A stretch of DNA of 40,128 nt from the NCBI RefSeq assembly GCF_001703635.1, contig NZ_LQZT01000016.1, forward strand, positions 1 to 40,128, given 5' to 3'. Every line of letters starts with the position of its first letter. Position 1 is the stretch's first letter. Origin of the DNA: Parahoeflea olei. Lineage in GTDB: Bacteria > Pseudomonadota > Alphaproteobacteria > Rhizobiales > Rhizobiaceae. The notes beneath the pieces were generated by a model. The model was given only the letters and a program-made list of their open reading frames with translations. It was not told the origin of the DNA and did no database searches. The position numbers and the translations under genes were made by a program. Shown piece by piece: positions 24,619-33,168 of the stretch.

Positions 24619-26693
24619 CACGTTATTCGCTCGCCATCGATATTGGCGGAACCTTCACCGATGCGGTGCTGCTTGCCTCCGACGGCAGCAGCTATGTCGA
24701 CAAGACGTTGACCACGCACAACAACCTGCTCGAAGGCTTCTTCCGCGGCGTCGATCTGGTGCTCGGCAAGGCCGGCATCGCGCCCGGCGATGTCGACGAT
24801 GTCATCGTGCATGCGACCACGGTCGTCACCAACGCGCTGATCGAGCGCAAGGGGCCGCCGGTGGCGCTGCTCCTGACCGAAGGCTTCCGCGACATCCTCT
24901 ATATCCGCGAGGAACACCGCTACGACATGTACGATCCGCAGATCGAGTTCGCCGAGCCGCTGATCCCGATGGAGCGCACTTTCACGGTCAACGAACGCGT
25001 CTTCGCCGACGCCTCTGTGGGCACCGCGGTCGACCGCGCCGAGATCCTCGATATCATCGCCAAGTGCCGCGAGATGGGCATCGTCTCGGTCGCCGTCTGC
25101 TTCCTGAATTCCTATCGCAATGGTGCGAACGAGGAAGAGGTCCGCAAGATCTTCGCCGAGGAAGCGCCCGACATCTATGTGTCGCTCTCAAGCGTGATCG
25201 CCCCGCAGATGCGCGAATACCTGCGCGCCTCGACGGTTGCCATCAACGCCTATACCGTGCCGATCACGCGCCCCTACCTCTCGGCGCTGATTGCCGAACT
25301 CAAGACCCGCGGCTTTGCCCAGCAGCCGCTGATCATGCTGTCGAACGGCGGCGTCATCGGCGCCGAGCGGGCGAGCACCATTCCCGTGCGCATGATCGAA
25401 TCCGGACCAGCCGCCGGTGCGCTGGTGGCCTGCTATTTCTCGCGCATCTTCGGCATTCCGGACCTGATCTCCTTCGACATGGGCGGCACCACGGCGAAAG
25501 CCTGTATGGTGCAGAACCACGAGCCGCTGGTCACTGGCACCTTCGAGGTCGACCGGCGCTACCGCTTCAAGCCCGGCAGCGGCATGCCGATCACCGTGCC
25601 CTCGATCGACATGATCGAAATCGGCGCCGGCGGCGGCTCAATCGCCTCGGTCGATGATCTGGGTCTCCTCAAGATCGGGCCGGAAAGCGCGGGCTCGATG
25701 CCCGGACCGGCCTGCTACGGCCGCGGCGGGGAAAACGCCTGCGTGACCGACGCCGACGTGGTGCTCGGCATTCTCGATCCCAAGCGCTTCCTCGGCGGCG
25801 ACATGCAGCTCGATACCGCCGCTGCCGAAAAGGCGCTTGACGAACTCGGCGCCAAGCTCTCGCTGCCGCGGTCGCAGGCGGCCTGGGGCGTGTTCGAGGT
25901 GGTGTGCGAGCAGATGGCGGCCGCCACCCGCACGCACGCCACCGAACGCGGTATCGATTATCGTGGCCTGCCGCTGCTTGCCTTCGGCGGCGCCGGCCCG
26001 GTGCATGCCTGCATGGTGGCCGAACTCACCGAAAGCACCAAGGTGATCTATCCGCCGCTCGCCTCGGTGCTCTCGGCCTTCGGCACGCTGGTCACGCCGG
26101 CGCAGATCGATCTGGTCCGCAGCCTCGTCGCACCGCTCGGCGCGCTCGACTGGGACGCGGTCGATGCCGTGCTCGCCAGCATGACCGCCGAAGGCGGCGA
26201 CGCGCTGCGCGAGGCGGGCATTCCCGATGCCCAGGCGCGTTTCGCCTATGCGGTCGAGATGCGCTATGCGGGCCAGCAATCCGAGGTGCGCATCAACCTG
26301 CCCGCCGAGGTGATCTCCGCCCGCGACAGCGTGCGCTTCGAGGCACTGTTCGAAGCCGAATACCACCACCAGTACGGGCTCAAGCTCTCGGGCATGGGCA
26401 TCGAGATCGTCAACTGGCTGGTCACCGCAAGCGGCGCCCAGGCCGACAGGCCGGGTGCGCGCCAGGCGACAACCGGCGCCGACCGGACGGGCGAAAGCCG
26501 CGCCGTCTTCATCCACGGCAAGCCGGAAAGCGTGAATGTCTACCAGCGCGCGCTGATTGCGGCCGGGGACCGGATTGTCGGTCCCGCCATCATCGAAGAG
26601 CGGGAAACCACCATCTTCGTCCTGAAAAACTGGGTTGCGACCCTGCATGACAGTGGCAGCATCGTTGCCGAAAAGACAAAGGGAGTCCTGTGA
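24615..26693 (+). CDS. Hydantoinase/oxoprolinase family protein, subunit A
   Basis: A 692-residue HyuA-type ATPase-fold subunit of ATP-dependent hydantoinases, 5-oxoprolinases and ketone carboxylases. The ASKHA phosphate motif DIGGTFTDAV (9-18) and a second glycine-rich motif DMGGTTAKA around 292-300 are intact, and the FGGAGPVHAC segment follows. The length fits classical HyuA. The ATG at 24615 overlaps the IclR stop (ATGA) and its own stop overlaps hyuB (TGATG). With subunit B it should hydrolyse a cyclic amide, or carboxylate a ketone, at the cost of ATP. The substrate cannot be told from the sequence. Confidence 0.9.
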   Translation: MTRYSLAIDIGGTFTDAVLLASDGSSYVDKTLTTHNNLLEGFFRGVDLVLGKAGIAPGDVDDVIVHATTVVTNALIERKGPPVALLLTEGFRDILYIREEHRYDMYDPQIEFAEPLIPMERTFTVNERVFADASVGTAVDRAEILDIIAKCREMGIVSVAVCFLNSYRNGANEEEVRKIFAEEAPDIYVSLSSVIAPQMREYLRASTVAINAYTVPITRPYLSALIAELKTRGFAQQPLIMLSNGGVIGAERASTIPVRMIESGPAAGALVACYFSRIFGIPDLISFDMGGTTAKACMVQNHEPLVTGTFEVDRRYRFKPGSGMPITVPSIDMIEIGAGGGSIASVDDLGLLKIGPESAGSMPGPACYGRGGENACVTDADVVLGILDPKRFLGGDMQLDTAAAEKALDELGAKLSLPRSQAAWGVFEVVCEQMAAATRTHATERGIDYRGLPLLAFGGAGPVHACMVAELTESTKVIYPPLASVLSAFGTLVTPAQIDLVRSLVAPLGALDWDAVDAVLASMTAEGGDALREAGIPDAQARFAYAVEMRYAGQQSEVRINLPAEVISARDSVRFEALFEAEYHHQYGLKLSGMGIEIVNWLVTASGAQADRPGARQATTGADRTGESRAVFIHGKPESVNVYQRALIAAGDRIVGPAIIEERETTIFVLKNWVATLHDSGSIVAEKTKGVL

Positions 26694-28240
26694 TGGACGG
26701 CGTTGAACTTCAGATCCTGTGGAGCAATTTGATCGGCATCGTCAGCGAGCAGGCGAGGGCGCTGCAGCGCATCGCCTTCAGCCCGATCGTGCGCGAGGCG
26801 GGCGACCTCGCCAACGGCTTGTTCGACGAGAACGCGCGGATGGTGGCCCAGGCCGTGACCGGCACGCCAGGGCACATCAACTCGCTGGCGGCGGCGGCGC
26901 GCAACCTGCTCGCGCACACCGACATGGACCAGTTGAAGCCCGGCGACGTGCTGATCACCAACGACCCGTGGATGTCGGCGGGACACTTCTTCGATATTAC
27001 CGTGATTTCGCCGATCTTCCGCGACGGCCGCATCATCGCCTATGCCGGCTCCACCATCCACCATTCCGACATCGGCGGCTACGGCATCGGTTCGGGGGCA
27101 CGGGACATCCATGAGGAAGGCCTCTGGATCCCGGTGATGAAGCTTTACGAGGAAGGCAAGCCAAACGAGACGCTGTTCTCGATCATCAAGCGCAATGTGC
27201 GCACCCCGGACGCGCTGATGGGCGATCTCGGCGCGCAGGTCTCGAGCGGCATGATCGCTGCCGAGCGCCTGAACGCGCTCTGCGACCGCTACGGTCTCGA
27301 CGACATCTCGACCCTGTCTGAGGAAATCATCTCGCGCTCGGAAAAAGCCACCCGCGACGCGATCGCCAAACTGCCCGCCGGCACCTGGCACGGCGCCTCC
27401 ACTTTCGACGTGCCCGGGGGCGAGGTGATCGAGCTCACGACCGCCGTGACGGTGGACCCGGAAAAGGGCGAGATCACCATCGATTTCGAGGGCTCCTCCG
27501 GCCCGAGCGCGATGGGCATCAATGTGGTCCCGGCCTATACCCATGCCTACGCCACCTTTGCGATCCGCTCGACGCTCAACCCGGACCTGCCCAACAATGC
27601 CGGCTCGCTCGCGCCGATCAAGCTCAAGCTGCCCGACGAGTGCGTGGTCAATGCGCGCTATCCCTCGCCGGTCAATGCCCGCCATGTGGTCGGCATGTAT
27701 GTGCCGTTCCCGATCCTGAAAGCGCTGGCGCAGATCATGCCCGATGCGGTGATCGCGGAAGGATCGGGCGCGGTCTGGACCATCCAGATCCAGGGCAAGG
27801 ACGCGAGCGGCAAGCCGTTCACCAGCTCCATGTTCAACTATTCCGGCGGCATGGGCGCGCGCGCCCAGAAGCCGGGCCTGTCGGCGATCTGCTATCCGAC
27901 CGGCGTCTCCGCCGTCCCGGTCGAGGTGCTCGAAGCCTCCTATCCGATCGCGTTCACCTGCAAGGAGCTCGAGCGGGGCACCGGCGGCGAGGGCCGCCAG
28001 CCCGGCGGCGACGGTCAGCGCATCGGCTATCGCATGCGCACCAATTCGCGCTGGTTGCTCAACACCATCCCGAGCCGCCTGACCCGTGGGCCCGAAGGCA
28101 TCTTCGGCGGCGGCGACGGCGCCAAGGGCGTGTTCCGCATCAATGGCGAGGACGTGACCGACACGCGCAAGCGCGAGATGAACCCCGACGACGAGGTGTT
28201 CATGATCACCCCCGGCGGAGGCGGCTACGGCGCGGCCTGA
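26693..28240 (+). CDS. Hydantoinase/oxoprolinase family protein, subunit B
   Basis: A 515-residue HyuB-type subunit, the partner of HyuA. The N-terminal LQILWSNLIGIVSEQARALQ-type start, the LITNDPWMSAGHFFDI metal-site region (about 84-99), and the C-terminal TPGGGGYG are family hallmarks. It is somewhat shorter than many HyuB proteins (550-590). The ATG overlaps the hyuA stop by one base after a GGGAG site. As the last member of the tightly coupled block, it is followed by 160 bp with two hairpins before the acyl-CoA ligase. Confidence 0.9.
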   Translation: MDGVELQILWSNLIGIVSEQARALQRIAFSPIVREAGDLANGLFDENARMVAQAVTGTPGHINSLAAAARNLLAHTDMDQLKPGDVLITNDPWMSAGHFFDITVISPIFRDGRIIAYAGSTIHHSDIGGYGIGSGARDIHEEGLWIPVMKLYEEGKPNETLFSIIKRNVRTPDALMGDLGAQVSSGMIAAERLNALCDRYGLDDISTLSEEIISRSEKATRDAIAKLPAGTWHGASTFDVPGGEVIELTTAVTVDPEKGEITIDFEGSSGPSAMGINVVPAYTHAYATFAIRSTLNPDLPNNAGSLAPIKLKLPDECVVNARYPSPVNARHVVGMYVPFPILKALAQIMPDAVIAEGSGAVWTIQIQGKDASGKPFTSSMFNYSGGMGARAQKPGLSAICYPTGVSAVPVEVLEASYPIAFTCKELERGTGGEGRQPGGDGQRIGYRMRTNSRWLLNTIPSRLTRGPEGIFGGGDGAKGVFRINGEDVTDTRKREMNPDDEVFMITPGGGGYGAA

Positions 28241-28258
28241 GCCGAGGGGCAGGGCACG

Positions 28259-28289
28259 CGCGGCAGGCCGGTTGTTTCGGCTTGCCGCG
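28259..28289. promoter_or_regulatory. 12-bp stem hairpin after hyuB
   Basis: CGCGGCAGGCCG (28259-28270) pairs with CGGCTTGCCGCG (28278-28289), with one G-U pair and a 7-base loop. There is no T-tract, so it is more likely an mRNA-stabilising or attenuating structure than a full terminator. Confidence 0.55.
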
Positions 28290-28317
28290 TACCCCTGAAA
28301 TCTGATGCAATCGGCGG

Positions 28318-28343
28318 TGCGGGTCGGGCGGTCCGCACCCGCA
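28318..28343. promoter_or_regulatory. Second hairpin upstream of acyl-CoA ligase
   Basis: TGCGGGT (28318-28324) pairs with ACCCGCA (28337-28343). It lies 29 bases after the first hairpin and 58 bases before the ligase start. Confidence 0.45.
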
Positions 28344-28400
28344 GGCCCCGGGCAAGGGAGGCGAGACCATGACGATTAACGCGAACGGGAGAGCGGCGCG

Positions 28401-29915
28401 ATGAACCTGGCGGAATGGCTGGTGCGCACGGCGCGGCGCGACCCGCAACGGCCCGCGCTGTTTTCCGGCGAGACAATGGTCGCGACCTATGGCGAATTCG
28501 CCGAGCGCGCCGCCCGCATCGGCGCGGCTTTGCGGACGCGCCATGGGGTCGAGCCCGGCGACCGGGTTGCGATCTTCATGAAGAACGGCACCGACTATCT
28601 CGAACTGCTTTACGGGATCTGGTTCTGCGGCGCCGTCGCGGTTCCGATCAATGCCAAGCTGCATATGCGCGAGGCGGCCTTCATCATCGCCAATTCGCAA
28701 AGCCGTGTGGCCTTCGTGCGCGGCGCGGGCGAGATGGCCGAAGTGCTGCCGGACGGATGCGCGCTGCACGATCTCGACGCCGAACCCGCCTTCGGCGCAG
28801 ATGATGCGCCGCTGGCCGCCCCCGAGCCCCGCCTGGCCGACGATCTCGCCTGGCTGTTCTACACCTCCGGTACCACCGGCAAGCCCAAGGGCGTGATGTT
28901 GAGCAATGCCAACCTGCACGCCATGACCTATGCCTATTTCGTCGATGTCGACGATGTGCTGCCCGAGGATGCGGCGGTCTATGCGGCGCCCTTGTCGCAT
29001 GGCGCGGGGCTCTATAATTTCATGCATGTGCTGCGCGGCAGCCGCCATGTGGTGCCGGCGTCCGGCGGCTTCGATGCGGCCGAACTCTCGGCGCTCGCGC
29101 CGAAGCTTTGCAATGTCACGCTGTTTGCGGCCCCCACCATGATCACCCGGCTGCTCGCCACCGCCCGAGAAAGCGGTTATGCGGGTGAGGGCCTGCGTAC
29201 CATCGTCTATGGCGGCGGGCCGATGTATCTCGCCGACATCGAAGCGGCCACCGCGCAGTTTGGCGCGCGCTTCGTGCAGATCTACGGCCAGGGGGAATCG
29301 CCGATGACGCTGACGGCGCTTTCGCGCGCCGACATCATGGACCGGACCCATCCGCGCTGGCGCGAGCGGCTCGCCTCGGTCGGCCGCGCCCAGTCCTGCG
29401 TCGCCATCCGCGTGGTCGCGCCGGACGGAACCGACCGGGCGCCCGGCGAGGTGGGCGAGATCATCGCGGCCGGCGCGCCGGTGATGAAGGGCTACTGGAA
29501 CAATCGCCAAGCGACAGCCGAGACCCTGCGCGACGGCTGGCTCTGGACCGGCGACATGGGGTCGCTCGACGCGGACGGTTATCTCACGCTGCGCGACCGC
29601 TCCAAGGACGTGATCATTTCGGGTGGCACCAATATCTATCCGCGCGAGGTCGAGGAAGCGCTTCTGACCCATCCCGGCGTGGCCGAAGTCTCCGTCATCG
29701 GCCGCCCGAACCCGGAATGGGGCGAGGAGGTGGTGGCAATCGTCGTCACCGCCGGTCCGACGCCGCCGACCGCCGCCGAGCTCGACGCCCATTGCCGTAC
29801 GCAGATCGCGGGCTTCAAGCGCCCGAAGGCCTATCATTTCGAAGCCGAGCTTCCCAAGAACAATTACGGCAAGGTGCTCAAGACCGAGTTGCGCGCCCGC
29901 TTCGCGGCTTCGTGA
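28401..29915 (+). CDS. AMP-forming acyl-CoA synthetase (class I adenylate-forming)
   Basis: A 504-residue ligase that activates a carboxylic acid to its CoA thioester via an acyl adenylate. Motifs present are the P-loop FYTSGTTGKPKG (153-164), YGQGESPMT (motif A5 region), GDMGSLDADGYL with RDRSKDVIISGG (hinge), and the C-terminal catalytic K491 in NYGKVLK. Substrate-pocket residues do not allow a firm assignment; malonate, fatty-acid and aryl-acid ligases share the fold. Same strand as hyuAB and 160 bp downstream, so it probably activates the product of the HyuAB reaction. Confidence 0.9.
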   Translation: MNLAEWLVRTARRDPQRPALFSGETMVATYGEFAERAARIGAALRTRHGVEPGDRVAIFMKNGTDYLELLYGIWFCGAVAVPINAKLHMREAAFIIANSQSRVAFVRGAGEMAEVLPDGCALHDLDAEPAFGADDAPLAAPEPRLADDLAWLFYTSGTTGKPKGVMLSNANLHAMTYAYFVDVDDVLPEDAAVYAAPLSHGAGLYNFMHVLRGSRHVVPASGGFDAAELSALAPKLCNVTLFAAPTMITRLLATARESGYAGEGLRTIVYGGGPMYLADIEAATAQFGARFVQIYGQGESPMTLTALSRADIMDRTHPRWRERLASVGRAQSCVAIRVVAPDGTDRAPGEVGEIIAAGAPVMKGYWNNRQATAETLRDGWLWTGDMGSLDADGYLTLRDRSKDVIISGGTNIYPREVEEALLTHPGVAEVSVIGRPNPEWGEEVVAIVVTAGPTPPTAAELDAHCRTQIAGFKRPKAYHFEAELPKNNYGKVLKTELRARFAAS

Positions 29916-30427
29916 CCGCAGCGTCTCGCACCATCCCGCGTGCTGCGGAACCCGCGCGGCACTTTGCCCCGTGCGGGGCCGGCCGGGATGGGGCGGCGCG
30001 GGAGCCTGGTTTTTGCAAGTGTGTCCGGCGCTGCCGCGCAAGATCCGGGCAAATGCGCGGGGCGCAGTAAAGTGCATGTCCGCCGGGAGATATGTATTCA
30101 GGGTTGTGGAAAGTGTGGATCCTTTTCGGACCGAAACGGTTATTTGCGCCTCCGCGGCGGGTGGCGACCGCGGACGCGGCTGCCGGGATTTTTACTCGAA
30201 AGACACTTCCCCGTCGCGGCGAATTACTGAGTGTCCGCACTGCAATTTCAGAAGATCCGTGCTTTACAGTGCATCTCCCTGAAAACAAAAGGATAAGCTC
30301 ATCGCCGGGATCTGGCGTTCCACCATGGACAGAGCCCGGGCCGGCAGAGTATGTCTCAACGCCAAGGCTGTGTTTCGGCTAGTCAGACACGCTTTGAAAA
30401 AGTCTTTGAGACAATGGAGGAAACATC
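29916..30427. other. 512-bp intergenic region upstream of TakP-like gene
   Basis: No supported gene. A GC-rich hairpin, CCCGCGCGG (29951-29959) with CCGTGCGGG (29969-29977), follows the ligase gene and may act in its termination. The region then turns AT-richer (about 30090-30300). Close to the next gene an 8-bp inverted repeat TGTCTCAA (30352-30359) / TTGAGACA (30406-30413) could be an operator. A promoter for the TakP-like gene must be here; no box is convincing. Confidence 0.5.
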
Positions 30428-31522
30428 ATGGATCGTCGTTCATTTATTCGTAATGCCGGGATCGTCGGCGCCGGGGCCGTGGCCACCGGCCTTGCCGCGC
30501 CGGCCATCGCGCAGGGCAATATCACCTGGCGCATGGTCACCACCTGGCCCAAGAATTTCCCCGGCCTCGGCGTCGGCGCACAGCGGCTTGCCGATCGCAT
30601 CACCGCCGCTTCCGGCGGCCGCCTGACCGTTCAGGTCTATTCCGCGGGCGAACTGGTTCCGCCGCTTCAGTCGCTCGACGCCGTCATCGACGGAACCGCC
30701 GAGATGAGCCACGGCGCCGCCTATTACTGGCAGAACAAGTCGCCGGCGCTGTCGTTCTTCACCGGCGTGCCCTACGGCATGACCACGCCTGAACTGACCG
30801 CCTGGGTGCGCTACATGGGCGGCCAGGAGATCTGGGACGAAATCTACGACCAGTTCGGCGTCCAGGGCTTTCTTTCGGGCAACACCGGCACGCAGACCGG
30901 CGGCTGGTTCCGCAACGAACTCAACAGCGTCGAAGACATCAAGGGCGTGCGCTTCCGCACCCCGGGCATGGGTGGCCAGGTCTGGGAGAAGCTCGGCGCA
31001 ACCGTCACCAACATGGCCGCCGGCGAGATCTTCCAGGCGCTGCAGTCGGGGACGCTCGATGCCGCCGAGTTCGTCGGTCCCTACAACGACCTGGCGCTCG
31101 GCTTCTACCAGGTGGCCAAGAACTACTACATGCCGTCCTTCGTGGAATCGGGCCTGGCAACCGAACTCGTGGTCGACAAGAAGAAGTACCAGGAACTGCC
31201 CTCGGACCTGCAGGCGATCATCCGCGACATCAGCCAGGCCGAATACGACCAGGTCTCGTCGGACTTCATCGCCAACGATCCCCGCGCGCTCAAGACGCTG
31301 GTCGAAGATCATGGCGTGATCGTGCGCAACTTCCCCGACGACATCATGGAAGCGGGCGCCAAGGCGTCGGTCGAACTGGTCGAGGAACTGCGCAACAGCT
31401 CCGACCCGCTGGTCAAGAAGACCACCGAGAGCTTCATCGAAGCGCTCAGCCTGGTGCGGACCCGCACCGAGCAGATCGACACGCCCTACATCCAGGCCCG
31501 TCAGAAGTACCTCAAGTACTGA
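30428..31522 (+). CDS. TRAP transporter solute-binding protein, TakP-like, Tat-exported
   Basis: A 364-residue periplasmic binding protein. The N-terminus has a twin-arginine signal (DRRSFIRNAG, then a hydrophobic stretch ending APAIAQ at about 29). Sequence features match the 2-oxoacid/lactate-type subgroup represented by TakP: WPKNFPGLG, SAGELVPPLQ, YYWQNKSP and EFVGPYND. It likely binds a small 2-oxo or 2-hydroxy carboxylate with a cation; that specificity is inferred from the subgroup. AATGGAGGAAAC supplies a strong ribosome site. Its permease genes lie on the opposite strand, convergent, beyond the IS element. Confidence 0.9.
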   Translation: MDRRSFIRNAGIVGAGAVATGLAAPAIAQGNITWRMVTTWPKNFPGLGVGAQRLADRITAASGGRLTVQVYSAGELVPPLQSLDAVIDGTAEMSHGAAYYWQNKSPALSFFTGVPYGMTTPELTAWVRYMGGQEIWDEIYDQFGVQGFLSGNTGTQTGGWFRNELNSVEDIKGVRFRTPGMGGQVWEKLGATVTNMAAGEIFQALQSGTLDAAEFVGPYNDLALGFYQVAKNYYMPSFVESGLATELVVDKKKYQELPSDLQAIIRDISQAEYDQVSSDFIANDPRALKTLVEDHGVIVRNFPDDIMEAGAKASVELVEELRNSSDPLVKKTTESFIEALSLVRTRTEQIDTPYIQARQKYLKY

Positions 31523-31549
31523 TCGATCCTGCCTCTGGCACAAACAGAA

Positions 31550-31572
31550 GGCCCGGTGCGCTGCACCGGGCC
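31550..31572. repeat. Left copy of duplicated 23-bp palindrome (terminator hairpin)
   Basis: A 10-bp stem GGCCCGGTGC / GCACCGGGCC with a 3-base loop, 28 bp after the TakP-like stop. The identical 23 bp recurs at 33111-33133 on the other side of the IS, so it is a target-site duplication. This copy has lost its plus-strand T-tract; the minus-strand side keeps CTTCTGTTTG. Confidence 0.92.
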
Positions 31573-31625
31573 CAGACTGCTGACAAACCCCTGGCCACAT
31601 CCGGGGGGTTGTGATTCACTGGGAC

Positions 31626-32891
31626 ATGTTGAAGAAACCCGCTCCCGAACAAACGGCTCTCGAGATTGTGACGCTCGACGGGCTTGTCCCGAAGGATCAT
31701 CTGCTTCGCAAGATCGACGCGGTGATCGACTTCTCCTTCATCCATGATCGTGTCGCCGAACTGTACTGCGCCGACAACGGCCGTCCGGCGCTTGATCCGA
31801 CGCTGATGTTCAAGGCGCTCTTCATAGGCTACCTGTTCGGCGTGCGCTCAGAGCGTCAGTTGGTGCGCGAGATCGCGGTGAATGTCGCCTATCGCTGGTT
31901 TTTGCGCTTAAAGCTGACCGATCCGGTCTTCGACGCCTCCACGCTCTCCCAGAACCGCCGCCGTCGCTTCAAGGATGCCTCGGTGGCCCAGGACATCTTC
32001 GATGCGATCGTGGAGCAAGCGATCCGTCATGGCCTGGTCGATGGGACCGTTCTCTACACGGACTCGACGCATCTGAAGGCCAACGCCAACAAGGGCAAGT
32101 ACGACCTCCAGATGCTGCGGAAGTCGCGCGCCGACTACTGGGACGAACTCGACCGGTCGATCGAGGCCGAGCGGGCGGCGCATGGCCAGAAGCCGCTCAA
32201 GGAGAAGGAGCGCGAGCCGGAGGTGAAGGAAACCAAGGTGTCGCGCAGCGATCCCGACAGCGGCTATATGGTGCGCGACGGCAAGCCCAAGGGCTTCTTC
32301 TACCTCGATCATCGCACCGTCGACGGTCGCTTCGCCATCATCACCGACACGCATGTGACGCCAGCCAATGTGCATGACTCGATCGTCTATCTGGACCGGC
32401 TGGACCGGCAGCGGGCGCGCTTCGACTTCAATGTCGGGGCGGTCGGACTGGACGCGGGCTATGCGACATCCGGCATCGCCAAGGGGCTGGAGGATCGCGG
32501 TGTCATGGGCGTGACAGGCTATCGCAATCCCACCCCGCCCAAGGAAGGGATGATGCGCAAGTCCAAGTTCGTCTATGAGCCCGAAGCCGACGGCTATCGC
32601 TGCCCTCAGGGTCAATTCCTCACCTACGCAACCACCGACCGCAACGGCTACAAGCATTACCGCTCCGACCCAAAGATCTGCAGAAACTGCCCGCTTCTCG
32701 CCTCCTGCACCACCAACGCCAAGGCTGAGCGGACCATCACCCGGCATGTCTGGCAGGAAGCCCGTGACCGCAACGACGCCAACCGCAAGACAGCCAGAGG
32801 CAAGGCGATCTACAAGCGGCGAAAGGAGACTGTCGAGCGCTCCTTCGCCGACGCCAAGCAACTACACGGCCATCGCTACGCCCGCTTCTGA
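31626..32891 (+). CDS. IS1182-family transposase, C-terminally truncated by a nonsense codon
   Basis: A DDE transposase of 421 residues from the ATG at 31626 (a GTG at 31611 is an alternative). The N-terminal helical domain (LVPKDHLLRKID, then LMFKALFIGYLFGVRSE) is typical of the family. Catalytic candidates are D in VLYTDSTH, D in VGLDAGY and E in TVERSFADAKQLHG. A CRNCPLLASC cysteine cluster is present. The frame stops with TGA at 32889-32891, but the same frame continues for 32 family-like codons (GLIKVQWQCLMAAC, then NIKKIA) to TAG at 32988-32990. So a CGA or similar codon has become TGA. All three catalytic residues are kept; activity without the tail is uncertain. Confidence 0.92.
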   Translation: MLKKPAPEQTALEIVTLDGLVPKDHLLRKIDAVIDFSFIHDRVAELYCADNGRPALDPTLMFKALFIGYLFGVRSERQLVREIAVNVAYRWFLRLKLTDPVFDASTLSQNRRRRFKDASVAQDIFDAIVEQAIRHGLVDGTVLYTDSTHLKANANKGKYDLQMLRKSRADYWDELDRSIEAERAAHGQKPLKEKEREPEVKETKVSRSDPDSGYMVRDGKPKGFFYLDHRTVDGRFAIITDTHVTPANVHDSIVYLDRLDRQRARFDFNVGAVGLDAGYATSGIAKGLEDRGVMGVTGYRNPTPPKEGMMRKSKFVYEPEADGYRCPQGQFLTYATTDRNGYKHYRSDPKICRNCPLLASCTTNAKAERTITRHVWQEARDRNDANRKTARGKAIYKRRKETVERSFADAKQLHGHRYARF

Positions 32892-32990
32892 GGCCTCATC
32901 AAGGTCCAATGGCAATGCCTCATGGCCGCATGCGCCCAAAACATCAAGAAGATCGCCACTGCAATGACCAGAGCCCCGGCACCAGCCTAG
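32892..32990 (+). pseudogene. Severed transposase C-terminus
   Basis: Thirty-two in-frame codons after the TGA at 32889 continue the conserved IS1182 C-terminus and end at TAG 32988-32990. This shows that the upstream stop is a point mutation. Confidence 0.8.
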
Positions 32991-33070
32991 GGATGAGGAT
33001 CTCAATCCTCTTGCGCTCACGTCATCACGCCCGAGGAAACACCTCCTCAACGAGCAGCTTAAAAACGCGA

Positions 33071-33098
33071 AAACCCGCCGAGAAAAATCGGCGGGTTT
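33071..33098 (+). terminator. Hairpin at the right end of the IS
   Basis: A perfect 11-bp stem AAACCCGCCGA / TCGGCGGGTTT around GAAAAA overlaps the right inverted repeat. It probably terminates transposase mRNA and blocks outward read-through. Confidence 0.7.
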
Positions 33099-33110
33099 GT
33101 CAGCAGTCTG

Positions 33111-33138
33111 GGCCCGGTGCGCTGCACCGGGCCTTTTT
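33111..33138. terminator. Right copy of duplicated palindrome with T-tract
   Basis: This is the same 23-bp hairpin as 31550-31572, here followed by TTTTT (33134-33138). Before the insertion this was the shared terminator of the convergent TakP-like gene and the dctM gene; only the right copy keeps the plus-strand T-tract. Confidence 0.88.
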
Positions 33139-33168
33139 CGTCCTTGCCGTCAACCGTGATCCGGGGCT

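Larger units (their letters stand above)
31573..33110 (+). mobile_element. IS1182-type insertion sequence, 1538 bp
   Basis: The ends are perfect 18-bp inverted repeats: CAGACTGCTGACAAACCC at 31573-31590 and its complement at 33093-33110. A 23-bp palindrome is duplicated directly outside both ends. One transposase gene fills the element. IS1182 relatives are known for long target duplications. An internal hairpin, AAACCCGCCGA (33071-33081) / TCGGCGGGTTT (33088-33098), overlaps the right end and can stop transposase transcription. Confidence 0.93.

Noticed and set aside
29950..29975. Sigma-54 type promoter (GGCAC ... TTGC) before the TakP-like gene
   Set aside because: The spacing between the two elements is far too short and it lies about 450 bp from the gene; it is part of a GC hairpin.
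29940..30382. Small plus-strand open frames in the 512-bp gap
   Set aside because: They lack ribosome sites, family features and plausible composition, and overlap each other in different frames.
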